DNA from: an uncultured Corynebacterium sp.
GTDB taxonomy: Bacteria; Actinomycetota; Actinomycetes; Mycobacteriales; Mycobacteriaceae
Direction of reading: 5' to 3'
Assembly: GCA_943913645.1 (NCBI GenBank)
Contig: CALTYZ010000035.1
Location: 1 to 12,706 of the forward strand
DNA length: 12,706 nucleotides
Positions 1-6,428 of this stretch are shown here, piece by piece (positions within the stretch are counted from its first letter, which is position 1; every line of letters begins with the position of its first letter). Position numbers and translations under genes: made by a program. Below the pieces are notes generated by a model. The model was not told the DNA's origin and made no database searches. It saw only the letters and a program-made list of their open reading frames with translations.

Positions 1-55
<55 letters not shown>

Positions 56-71
56 GACGAAAGCATTCCTT

Positions 72-102
72 ACTCTACACGCGGTTGGCCTCCTACCGAC
101 AA
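72..102 (-). promoter_or_regulatory. Putative promoter of tRNA-Leu
   Basis: On the minus strand a TAGAGT hexamer (72-77) fits the corynebacterial -10 pattern TAnnnT. A TTGTCG (97-102) lies 19 nt further upstream as a possible -35. Initiation about 7 nt after the -10 would give a leader of roughly 9 nt before the mature tRNA 5' end at 55. The match is by eye and the spacer is slightly long. Confidence 0.5.
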
Positions 103-141
103 CGCGCGACCATATCACCTAAGGACGTATCCAACTTTAGT

Positions 142-169
142 TTGGCGCGTCGCTGTGCCGGGGTAGAGT
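142..169 (+). promoter_or_regulatory. Putative leaderless promoter of the LprD-like gene
   Basis: A TTGGCG (142-147) and a TAGAGT (164-169) are separated by 16 nt. The -10-like hexamer ends 8 nt before the GTG start at 178, so transcription would begin at or next to the start codon. There is no Shine-Dalgarno-like sequence between the two, which agrees with a leaderless mRNA. Confidence 0.5.
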
Positions 170-177
170 GAGCGAGT

Positions 178-657
178 GTGAGCGAGCAACCAGCACCCAA
201 GGAAGACAACGAACCCGCGGCGGAGCACCGCCCGCGTGTGAAGGTTCGCGCCTGGCATATTGTGCTGCTCATCGCCGCTGTCGTTACCTGCTGCCTACTG
301 GCTTATTGGCAGTGGCAGCGCTACAAATCGGGCACCGGCACCTTCCAAAACCTCGGCTACGCCCTGCAGTGGCCGTTTTTCGGCGCGTTTTTTGTCTACG
401 CCTACCGCATGGGGCTGAAGATGGAGAATGAAAAGATCGATGCCGTCAACGCAGGCGAATCCATTGCAGACCTCTACGAGGCAGATCTGCGCCGCTACGG
501 ATCAAGTCGCGGCAATGGCAATGGTAGGGGCAGCGAAGGTGTGATGACTGAGATCGATGAGGCGTTTCTCCCAGAACGCCCCAGCATCGAAGTCGAGGAG
601 TACAACGCGTTGCTCACACCGAAACGTAACCGACCCAGCCAAAGTAAACCAGAGTAA
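178..657 (+). CDS. LprD-like conserved membrane protein
   Basis: This 159-residue protein has a charged, proline-rich N-terminus and two hydrophobic segments, at about residues 25-45 and 60-79. Between and within them is the run GTFQNLGYALQWPFFGAFF, followed by the YAYR motif. From memory this block (WQW..., GTFQNLGYALQWP, YAYR) marks the LprD family (Rv1343c of M. tuberculosis). The hydrophilic C-terminal tail includes LPERP and EYNALL, also seen at the end of mycobacterial homologues. Despite the LprD name I see no good lipobox: the first hydrophobic segment starts about 25 residues in and ends in VTCC. I therefore read it as a membrane protein, not a lipoprotein. The GTG start at 178 fits the upstream -10 and the family N-terminus. 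It is followed 13 nt later by the DUF3817 gene, a partner also conserved in mycobacteria. The biochemical function is unknown. Confidence 0.85.
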   Translation: MSEQPAPKEDNEPAAEHRPRVKVRAWHIVLLIAAVVTCCLLAYWQWQRYKSGTGTFQNLGYALQWPFFGAFFVYAYRMGLKMENEKIDAVNAGESIADLYEADLRRYGSSRGNGNGRGSEGVMTEIDEAFLPERPSIEVEEYNALLTPKRNRPSQSKPE

Positions 658-670
658 AGACGTGGAAGCG

Positions 671-1069
671 ATGACTCAACCAAATCACCATGCGTCCGCA
701 ACGCCCCCGCCGGCAGACAGCGCCCCCGCTAAGATCCACCCCGAGCGTCAGCGCAGAGTACGTACCGCACTACACCTGTTTTCTGCCACCGCGTGGATCA
801 CCGGCACTCTGCTTCTCCTGCTGGTAGTGCGGATGATTTTAGAGTACGGCTTCGGCATGAAAGTACCAGCCTTAGGCTGGGTAGCGCGCGTACACGGACT
901 GGCCTTCATCGCCTTTTTGATGGCCTCACTGAACCTGGGGGTCAAAGCCCGCTGGCCAGCTGTCACCTGGGCGGTGACAGCCATCTCAGGTGTGGTGCCG
1001 TTCCTCTCCTTCGTCGTTGAGGCGAAACGCCGCAAGGAAGTGACACACACCTTCCAGCTTGCGGGCTGA
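671..1069 (+). CDS. DUF3817 family integral membrane protein
   Basis: The predicted protein has 132 residues. A Pro/Ala-rich N-terminal stretch of about 28 residues leads into a basic segment and then three likely transmembrane helices (about 34-57, 72-92 and 97-117), ending in a basic cytosolic tail (EAKRRKE). The conserved-looking RVHG with His75 and the spacing of the helices match the small DUF3817 family; the M. tuberculosis neighbour of lprD, Rv1342c, belongs to it as I remember. No function is known. It lies directly downstream of the LprD-like gene and the two are probably co-transcribed. The ATG at 671 is chosen, but a GTG in the same frame at 662 would add three residues. The GGAAG before the ATG is only 2 nt away, too close for a normal ribosome site, so the start is uncertain by these three codons. 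Confidence 0.85.
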   Translation: MTQPNHHASATPPPADSAPAKIHPERQRRVRTALHLFSATAWITGTLLLLLVVRMILEYGFGMKVPALGWVARVHGLAFIAFLMASLNLGVKARWPAVTWAVTAISGVVPFLSFVVEAKRRKEVTHTFQLAG

Positions 1070-1090
1070 GCCCGCACGGTTATTTCTCGT
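1060..1090 (+). terminator. Probable terminator after the DUF3817 gene
   Basis: A 7-bp perfect stem (1060-1066 with 1070-1076: TGCGGGC/GCCCGCA) has the TGA stop codon of the DUF3817 gene as its loop. A T-rich but interrupted stretch (ttatttctcgtt) follows after four bases. It would stop plus-strand transcription before the convergent lipoprotein gene. Read from the minus strand the hairpin lacks a U tract, so it would be weak for the nine-gene operon. Confidence 0.5.
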
Positions 1091-1467
1091 TACTTATCGC
1101 CTGAGCGGGTCAGCACCATCACGCCGACCTTCTCAGCCTGCTTATCTTTCGGCGTCAGAGTCAACGTGTTGCTGCTGATCTGGCCGGCGTATTTCATGTC
1201 CATCCCCGTCAGCGGATCAGCGAACTTGAACTCGTCACCGTCGTGCTTGCACTTAGCGCTGTTGGTCTCACCAGAAGTCTCTGTCATCTCCCAGGAGCAC
1301 TTCCCACCATCAAGCGTGACAGTTGCGGTGCCGCCACCCGTCTCAGGGTTCGTCGCGGTGATATCACCGCTCCAAGTGCCATCCCAGTCGGAGGAGGAAG
1401 ACCCGCAGCCCACAAGCAACGCGCCAGTAGCAAGGACAGTAGTAGCAAAAGTGAGGGTTTTCTTCAT
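1090..1467 (-). CDS. Small secreted lipoprotein, function unknown
   Basis: The 125-residue product starts MKK and has a short hydrophobic signal segment ending in the lipobox LLVGC (Cys21), so it is probably lipidated and anchored outside the membrane. After a serine-rich linker (GSSSS) the mature part is short-strand and Gly/Thr-rich (TWSGDITATN..., TATVTLDGGKC, AGQISSNTLTLTP), suggesting a small beta-sandwich or beta-barrel. Cys57 and Cys73 could form a disulphide. I do not recognise a named family. The start is placed at the ATG at 1467, which gives a normal signal peptide; an upstream in-frame start at 1485 would only add a few residues. It follows rdgB by 24 nt but has its own promoter-like sequence, so it may be transcribed both with the operon and alone. 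No counterpart sits at this place in the M. tuberculosis order as I remember it. Confidence 0.88.
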   Translation of the reverse strand: MKKTLTFATTVLATGALLVGCGSSSSDWDGTWSGDITATNPETGGGTATVTLDGGKCSWEMTETSGETNSAKCKHDGDEFKFADPLTGMDMKYAGQISSNTLTLTPKDKQAEKVGVMVLTRSGDK

Positions 1468-1474
1468 GGACCCC

Positions 1475-1480
1475 ACCCTA
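1475..1480 (-). promoter_or_regulatory. Possible -10 element (or ribosome site) of the lipoprotein gene
   Basis: The minus strand reads gggtagggtgggg (1471-1483) just before the start. TAGGGT (1475-1480) fits TAnnnT and ends 7 nt before the ATG at 1467, which would give a leaderless mRNA. The same purine-rich run (GGTGGGG) could also act as a ribosome site if transcription comes from upstream. I see no convincing -35. The same 13 bases precede clpS at the identical distance. Confidence 0.35.
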
Positions 1481-1491
1481 CCCACACAAGC

Positions 1492-2106
1492 TCATCTGGT
1501 AGGCAAAGCCGCGATTTTCGGCGCCAGCGCACGCAAGGCCTGCCCACGATGCGACAACGCATGTTTCTGCTCAGCCGACAACTGCGCACTGGAAAGGCCA
1601 CGTTGGTCCGCAGGAAGATCAGCGGGGGCGAAAATCGGGTCGTAGCCAAACCCGCCCGTCCCACGCGGCTCGGTCAAAAGCTCACCTTCCCAACGCCCCT
1701 CGGCGCTCACCTCATCACCTTGCGGAGTCACCAGCGCACAACAACACACAAACGCTGCCTCCCGCTGCGCAATATCAGCCATTTGGGCAAGCAAAAGCCG
1801 ATTATTGGCTTCATCATCACCATGCGTGCCCGACCAACGAGCGGACAATACCCCCGGCATCCCACCCATGGCCGCCACACTCAAACCCGAATCATCCGCA
1901 ACACAGGCCAACCCCGTCGCCGCAGCACCCGCCCGGGCTTTGATCAGCGCATTCTCACAAAAACTCAGGCCGGTCTCAGCGGGCTGAGGGTAAGGGGCAA
2001 CGTCGTCAAGCGAAACAAGCTCAACTGCGTCAATGCGCAGCTCAGTCAGGATACGTGCAAGCTCACCCAACTTTTTCGGGTTGCCTGAGGCGACCAGCAG
2101 TTTCAC
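1492..2106 (-). CDS. rdgB: RdgB/HAM1 family XTP/dITP pyrophosphatase
   Basis: The 204-residue enzyme hydrolyses non-canonical purine nucleoside triphosphates (XTP, dITP, ITP) to monophosphate and pyrophosphate, keeping them out of DNA and RNA. The family motifs are present in order: SGNPKK (7-12) at the N-terminus, ENALIKA (51-57), ADDSGL (70-75), PGVLSARW (84-91), GGFGYDPIF (151-159) and a C-terminal K181...SHR (185-187). Together these form the nucleotide and Mg-binding pocket. The length is normal for the family. An unusual CCC run lies at residues 121-123 in the core strand. Translation starts at a GTG whose last bases form the rph stop (GTGA, 4-nt overlap), so it is translationally coupled to rph. 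All expected motif residues are present and activity is likely. Confidence 0.96.
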   Translation of the reverse strand: MKLLVASGNPKKLGELARILTELRIDAVELVSLDDVAPYPQPAETGLSFCENALIKARAGAAATGLACVADDSGLSVAAMGGMPGVLSARWSGTHGDDEANNRLLLAQMADIAQREAAFVCCCALVTPQGDEVSAEGRWEGELLTEPRGTGGFGYDPIFAPADLPADQRGLSSAQLSAEQKHALSHRGQALRALAPKIAALPTR

Positions 2107-2849
2107 TGTGCCAGTGCTGCCTTCTGGGCGGCGATGAGCTGGTTGCAGCCTGCCTCAGCAACGTCAAGCATCTGGCCCAGCGCGTCACGCCCGAACAGCC
2201 CATGCTCACCAGTGCCTTGGATTTCCACAAAGTTGCCGCCTTCTTGCATCACCACGTTCAGGTCCACCTCCGCGCGCGAGTCTTCAACATAGGGCAAATC
2301 AAGACACACGTGACCATCAACAATCCCGGCGGAGACCGCAGCAACAGGAGCCAAAAGCGGCTCGCCCGGCACCACCCCGCGTTCTTTGAGCGCCGCAATG
2401 GCATCTGCAAGCGCGACATAGGCGCCGGTAATTGACGCAGTGCGCGTTCCCCCATCCGCTTGCAGCACATCACAATCAAGCTGAATCGTGTTTTCACCAA
2501 GCTGGGTTAAATCAACAGCGGCGCGTAGCGCGCGGCCAACCAGCCGCGAAATCTCGTGCGTGCGGCCTTTGACCTTTCCTCTCATCGACTCGCGCGGCAT
2601 GCGCTCATGCGTAGCAGCAGGCAGCATCGAATACTCGGCCGTTAACCAGCCTTCGCCGGTGTCCTGCTTGAACCGGGGCACGCCCTCTTCGGCGGTGGCG
2701 GTACACATCACGCGGGTTTGGCCAAACTCAACTAGGACACTGCCGGCCGGGTTACTGGTAAAACCGCGGGTGATGCGGACCGGGCGCATTTCATCGAACG
2801 TGCGCCCGTCGCCACGGGTGAATGTGCTTGCAGAGGTGGGTTCAGTCAT
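2103..2849 (-). CDS. rph: Ribonuclease PH
   Basis: This 248-residue phosphorolytic 3'-to-5' exoribonuclease trims the 3' ends of tRNA precursors, using phosphate and releasing nucleoside diphosphates. Visible family blocks are GRTFDEMRPVRITRGF (15-30), GWLTAEYSMLP (67-77), RTHEISRLVGRALRA (96-110), DCDVLQADGGTRTASITGA (125-143, with the phosphate-site Arg in GGTRT) and the later EDSRAEVDLNVV and EIQGTGE segments. The start is set at the ATG at 2849 because the family normally begins a few residues before the RGDGR block. A GTG at 2882 overlapping the upstream cpdA stop (GTGA) would add 11 residues and cannot be ruled out, since no clear ribosome site precedes 2849. rdgB follows with a 4-nt overlap. 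The order cpdA-rph-rdgB is also that of mycobacteria. Confidence 0.96.
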   Translation of the reverse strand: MTEPTSASTFTRGDGRTFDEMRPVRITRGFTSNPAGSVLVEFGQTRVMCTATAEEGVPRFKQDTGEGWLTAEYSMLPAATHERMPRESMRGKVKGRTHEISRLVGRALRAAVDLTQLGENTIQLDCDVLQADGGTRTASITGAYVALADAIAALKERGVVPGEPLLAPVAAVSAGIVDGHVCLDLPYVEDSRAEVDLNVVMQEGGNFVEIQGTGEHGLFGRDALGQMLDVAEAGCNQLIAAQKAALAQ

Positions 2850-2878
2850 GCGTTCAAGCGTAACGCACGGTGCATGTA

Positions 2879-3655
2879 TCACACCTCGAAGACTGCACCT
2901 GCTTCGCCGATGATGACTTCACCGCCGAATTCCGCGGCGGCGGCCGCTGCGGTGGCGGCCGTATCAGTCCACGGCTGGATGTGGACCACCACCAAGGTCT
3001 TCACCCCGGCTTCGCGGGCGATGCGACCAGCCTCCGCCCCCGACAGGTGCATATCAGCTGGCCGCCCATCGGCGGTGGGGCCCCAGGCGGCTTCACACAG
3101 AAAAATTTCGGCGCCTGCTGCAGCACGAATCAGCGACTCCGAATAACCAGTGTCCCCAGAGTAGGTAATGACACGGCCGGTGCCGTACTCCTCAACGCGC
3201 AGCGCATGAGACTCAGCAGCCGGGTGCACCACCGGAAATGGCGTCACCTGCACCCCTTCAAACTGCACCGGCTGCTCACTGACCCACGGCTGAAAATCGA
3301 ACGTGTCCGAGATGTCACTTTCCTTACCAGGGCCGTCTGACGCCAAACGGCCAAAATGCTCCGGCGCGTAGGAAGGCCCATGCATGCGGTTGCGCTGCTG
3401 GGCGGCAGCCGTCGGGTGGAAACGCCGCCACACCAACAGCGAGGCCACATCAGAACAATGATCAGCATGCAAATGGCTAAACACGACGTGCGCGGCGGCG
3501 GGATCGAAGCGCTCCTGCAGCGCTGCGAGGGCGCCGGGACCAAGATCCATCACCACGTCCGGGTTTCCTGGTGTTGAAACCACATAGGAGGATCCGGGAT
3601 TCCCGGGCGCGCCCAAGCTTCCGGAACATCCGAGGATGGTGAGCTTCATGGACAT
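2879..3655 (-). CDS. cpdA: Metallo-beta-lactamase-fold cAMP phosphodiesterase (CpdA/Rv1339 type)
   Basis: The 258-residue protein has a full metallo-hydrolase site: SHLHADH (His61, His63, Asp65, His66), a downstream VVHPAAESH (His144 or His150), YSGDTG (Asp168) and VVVHIQPW (His225). The N-terminal LTILGCSGSLGAPGNPGSSYV and the HLSGAEAG segment match what I remember of Rv1339. That enzyme and the C. glutamicum CpdA are reported as class II-like cAMP phosphodiesterases, so the likely role is breakdown of cAMP, the ligand of the global regulator GlxR in corynebacteria. The position between murI and rph agrees with both genomes. The start is ATG 3655, with ATG 3649 two codons later as an alternative; neither has a strong ribosome site. 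A 95-nt gap to murI is the largest inside the operon. The fold is certain; the substrate rests on orthology. Confidence 0.9.
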   Translation of the reverse strand: MSMKLTILGCSGSLGAPGNPGSSYVVSTPGNPDVVMDLGPGALAALQERFDPAAAHVVFSHLHADHCSDVASLLVWRRFHPTAAAQQRNRMHGPSYAPEHFGRLASDGPGKESDISDTFDFQPWVSEQPVQFEGVQVTPFPVVHPAAESHALRVEEYGTGRVITYSGDTGYSESLIRAAAGAEIFLCEAAWGPTADGRPADMHLSGAEAGRIAREAGVKTLVVVHIQPWTDTAATAAAAAAEFGGEVIIGEAGAVFEV

Positions 3656-3750
3656 ACTGTGCCACGGATTGCCCGCGAACACGAACGGAAAGCACAAACT
3701 CACACGCTGCGGCGGCCGCAAAGACAGCAACCCGCCGGCACGCCGGTTGA

Positions 3751-4605
3751 CTACCCGCGCCCGACCGCCTCAACGCGCGGGCCGATGATGCGCTCAGCCA
3801 GACGGTTGAACAACTCCGGATCCCCCGTGCACTCAAACACCCGCGTGGGGGTGCGGCCTGTCTCCACAACAGAATCGGCCAGCAGATCCAGCTCAGTAAG
3901 TACACGCAGCACATCTTTCGATGTTTCCTCCGCAGACGACACCAAGGTGACATGCTCACCCATCGCTAACTGGATCACACCAGATAACAACGGGTAGTGG
4001 GTGCAGCCAAGCACCAGCGTGTCCACCCCGGCGGCCTGCAACGGCTCCAGGTAGCCCTGGGTTACCCCAAGGATTTGCCTGCCGGAGGTAATGCCGCGCT
4101 CCACGAACTCAACAAATGCCGGGCAGGCGGCCGCAGTGATCTCCAGCTTCGAGTTCAGCGCGAACAGATCCTGGTAGGCGCCGGACGCGATAGTGCCGGC
4201 AGTGCCGATCACGCCGATCTTGCCGTTGCGCGTGGTCGCCATCGCACGGCGCACAGCTGGTTGGATCACCTCAACAACAGGGATGTCATAGCGTTGACGA
4301 GCGTCGTGCAAAAACGCCGACGTGGCCGTGTTGCACGCAATGACTAGCATTTTGCACCCACGCTCAACCAGCTCGTCGCTGATGCGCTGCGCATGCGCCC
4401 GCACATCCGCAATCGGCTGCGGACCGTACGGTGCGTTGGCCGTATCGCCGATGTAAATCACCGACTCATCCGGGAGTTGATCCATCACCGCCCGCGCGAC
4501 CGTCAACCCGCCAACACCAGAGTCGAACAAGCCGATGGGCGCGTTGTTGCGCTCGGAGTTTCCCCCCAAGGGTGCGGTTTCCCCCAAAGGCGCTGTCTGT
4601 GCCAT
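3751..4605 (-). CDS. murI: Glutamate racemase
   Basis: The 284-residue enzyme converts L- to D-glutamate for peptidoglycan precursors in the cytoplasm. The two catalytic cysteines are in place: Cys91 in ACNTATS and Cys201 in LGCTHYPLL. The N-terminal GLFDSGVGGLTV (25-36) and YIGDTANAPYGP (51-62) complete the active-site signature. The first 20 residues lie before the conserved fold and contain a duplicated hexapeptide (TAPLGE then TAPLGG), an oddity discussed in the findings. The ATG start shares one base with the rhomboid TAA stop (TAATG), which strongly suggests coupled translation and supports this start despite the extension. The order rhomboid-murI-cpdA is conserved with mycobacteria. 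Confidence 0.96.
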   Translation of the reverse strand: MAQTAPLGETAPLGGNSERNNAPIGLFDSGVGGLTVARAVMDQLPDESVIYIGDTANAPYGPQPIADVRAHAQRISDELVERGCKMLVIACNTATSAFLHDARQRYDIPVVEVIQPAVRRAMATTRNGKIGVIGTAGTIASGAYQDLFALNSKLEITAAACPAFVEFVERGITSGRQILGVTQGYLEPLQAAGVDTLVLGCTHYPLLSGVIQLAMGEHVTLVSSAEETSKDVLRVLTELDLLADSVVETGRTPTRVFECTGDPELFNRLAERIIGPRVEAVGRG

Positions 4606-5426
4606 TACCGTATCCTTTGCTGCGGAATGCTTCGCTGCTGGTGGTGTGTGTTCAGCTTCGGTGGATCATCAGAGGTGATAATCATCGCCGCCATGATCCC
4701 GCCGATCGCGCCGAACAAGTGCGCCTGCCAACTGACCCCTGGCGTGCCGGGCAGCACACCCCAAATCAGCCCGGAGTAAAGAAAACCGAGCGTGATACCA
4801 AGGGTGATCTGCGAGCCGGAGCGGTTGAAAAACCCACGCACGATCAGATACGCCAACCAGCCGTACACCAAGCCTGAGGCACCCACATGGTTGGTGCCAA
4901 TCCCACCAAGCACCCACGTGCCAAGCCCGCCAATAACAACCACGAAGGCGGTGACTTCCCAAAACACCCGTTTGCCGGAATACCCCACCAAAAACGCGAA
5001 AATCGCCCCCGGCACGGTGTTGGAAATCAGGTGCTCAAGGCTGCCGTGCAGCAGCGGGGAGGTGAATATGAACGGCAAAGATGCCGTATCAAGAGGGTGA
5101 ATACCCAAGTAGAGCAGGTCACCCTGGAAGACAAGCACGTTGATGATGTGCACCGCCCAGATCACCAACACATAGCCAGCAGCAAACCGCAACCCGGTGC
5201 GGCGCTGCTGTTTACGCTTCGGCACGACCCCTGGGCGCGGCCCCGGTGTGGGGGCGCCCCCAGGTGGTTGCATCGACTGCGCGGGATCGAACCCGAAGGC
5301 GGGCTGTTGCAGCTCCGGGTGGGAAAACGGCCGTTGGAATGGTTTGCCATAGCCGGTTTGGCCAGTATTGCCGTAGCCCCAGCCTGGCGGGGTCTGGTGG
5401 CGGTGGTGGTGTGGGTAATTCGTCAT
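4605..5426 (-). CDS. Rhomboid family intramembrane serine protease
   Basis: The 273-residue membrane protease should cut transmembrane segments of other membrane proteins. Residues 1-75 are a hydrophilic, presumably cytoplasmic region rich in His, Gly, Pro, Tyr and Gln (HHHRH at 6-10), ending in a basic cluster (PKRKQQRR). About six hydrophobic segments follow. The catalytic serine is Ser184 in GASG, preceded by TNHV, and the partner histidine is His236 in SWQAHLFGAIGG. The HGSLEHLISN segment (127-136) supplies the His and Asn expected for the oxyanion site. The C-terminal tail is short and Gln/His-rich. The start at 5426 lies 12 nt after the peptidase stop and the gene overlaps murI by one base. 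Substrates are unknown. In M. tuberculosis the corresponding gene is Rv1337, there separated from the peptidase gene by mec-cysO-cysM. Confidence 0.93.
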   Translation of the reverse strand: MTNYPHHHRHQTPPGWGYGNTGQTGYGKPFQRPFSHPELQQPAFGFDPAQSMQPPGGAPTPGPRPGVVPKRKQQRRTGLRFAAGYVLVIWAVHIINVLVFQGDLLYLGIHPLDTASLPFIFTSPLLHGSLEHLISNTVPGAIFAFLVGYSGKRVFWEVTAFVVVIGGLGTWVLGGIGTNHVGASGLVYGWLAYLIVRGFFNRSGSQITLGITLGFLYSGLIWGVLPGTPGVSWQAHLFGAIGGIMAAMIITSDDPPKLNTHHQQRSIPQQRIR

Positions 5427-5438
5427 CGCTGCACAAGC

Positions 5439-6413
5439 TTAGCGGGCCAACTCCCGCCACGCGGTGACTCCATGAGCAGGCGTCGCCAAGGCGACCGCAT
5501 CCACAATTGCCGCTTGCACCATGTTTGCTGCAGCCTCACCAAGCAGTGCCCGCTTTTCGACGTCACCTACAACCTCACCCCCACCAGCACCAGAAGTCTC
5601 GGCGACTGAAACCGCGAACAGCGCATCCCCATCCAAAGGGGAATGGGCAGGCCGAATCGCGCGGGCAATACCATCATGGCCGGTCATAGCCAGGCGTTTG
5701 AGCGCCGCCGGGCCCAGCGGCGCATCGGTGACAATCACCCCGATAGTGGTGTTCAGCTTCGGCATTGGGCGACGCAGTTGGCCAAACCGCTCAAGGTCTA
5801 CCGGCGGCAAGCTCGCATCTCCATAGAACAAGCCCGTGTGCGGGTCAATTACAGACCCAACTGGATTGGCCGCCACGTAGGCTGCCACCGTGTAGCCCGC
5901 CGCTGTGGTGACACCTGCCCCGAAGCCGCCGCGCAGCACACCTGCGGTTGCGCCACAGCCCACCCCGACACTGCCGGTTTTCTCCCTGCTGCCGGCAGCG
6001 TCGGTCGTGTCAATGGCGTGTGCGATTACTGCGGCGCCATCAGCAGCTGTTGGACGGTGTGCCGGATCACCCACAGCCAGGTCAAAAACCACCGCCGCCG
6101 GCACAATCGGCACCACAAGATCCGGCACCGCTTCACCGAACACGGCAAACCCAAGCCCGCGCCGTTCCAGTTCCCGCATCGCACCGTCTGCCGCCGCCAG
6201 GCCAAACGCCGAGCCGCCGCACAAAAGAATCGCATTGACCCGCTCAACGGTGTTGTGCGGTGCTAACAGGTCCGTTTCACGGGTGCCGGGCCCGCCGCCG
6301 CGCACGTCCACAGCTGCGAGCATGCCCCTGGGGTCGGCCGCCACCAGCGCCGTCACACCAGTATCGCTAAGGCTCACATGGCCAAGGTGGACACCGGGAA
6401 CGTCGATAAGCAT
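5439..6413 (-). CDS. P1/S58 (DmpA-type) family peptidase
   Basis: The 324-residue protein belongs to the DmpA-like N-terminal-nucleophile hydrolases, which cut themselves into two chains and expose a new N-terminal Ser or Thr. The likely self-cleavage site is LNTTIGVIVTDA at 220-231, between Asn221 and Thr222, with Thr222 as nucleophile. Upstream family segments are LLCGGSAFGLAAADG (63-77) and the glycine-rich GSVGVGCGATAG (147-158). No signal peptide is seen, so it is cytoplasmic. Family members act as aminopeptidases, amidases or beta-peptidyl peptidases; the substrate here cannot be told. It matches Rv1333 by position and motifs as I remember it. The gene follows DUF2017 by 15 nt and precedes the rhomboid gene by 12 nt, consistent with one transcript. 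Confidence 0.92.
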   Translation of the reverse strand: MLIDVPGVHLGHVSLSDTGVTALVAADPRGMLAAVDVRGGGPGTRETDLLAPHNTVERVNAILLCGGSAFGLAAADGAMRELERRGLGFAVFGEAVPDLVVPIVPAAVVFDLAVGDPAHRPTAADGAAVIAHAIDTTDAAGSREKTGSVGVGCGATAGVLRGGFGAGVTTAAGYTVAAYVAANPVGSVIDPHTGLFYGDASLPPVDLERFGQLRRPMPKLNTTIGVIVTDAPLGPAALKRLAMTGHDGIARAIRPAHSPLDGDALFAVSVAETSGAGGGEVVGDVEKRALLGEAAANMVQAAIVDAVALATPAHGVTAWRELAR

Positions 6414-6428
6414 GCACAGCCCCCCGGA

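Noticed and set aside
1243..2088. Long open frame (281 codons) on the plus strand opposite rdgB and the lipoprotein gene
   Set aside because: The translation is rich in Arg, Thr, Pro and His with no domain or hydrophobic pattern, and it lies antisense to well-recognised genes. It is a by-product of GC-rich codon use.
2850..2882. GTG start of rph overlapping the cpdA stop (GTGA)
   Set aside because: It mirrors the rph-rdgB overlap, but the 11 added residues (IHAPCVTLER) are not expected in RNase PH. The ATG at 2849 gives the usual N-terminus, so it is kept only as an alternative.
3300..3320. Possible GlxR (cAMP-CRP type) site tgtccgagatgtcact inside cpdA
   Set aside because: Compared with TGTGAnnTAnnTCACA it has about four mismatches in the defined positions, and it lies within coding sequence away from any promoter.
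3656..3750. N-terminal extension of cpdA or a separate small gene in the murI-cpdA gap
   Set aside because: An in-frame TTG at 3730 would add 25 residues, but these (LSLRPPQRVSLCFPF...) resemble nothing in the family and have no ribosome site. The gap is better read as non-coding; the short GC-rich repeat CCGG-CGTG-CCGG in it is too small to call a terminator.
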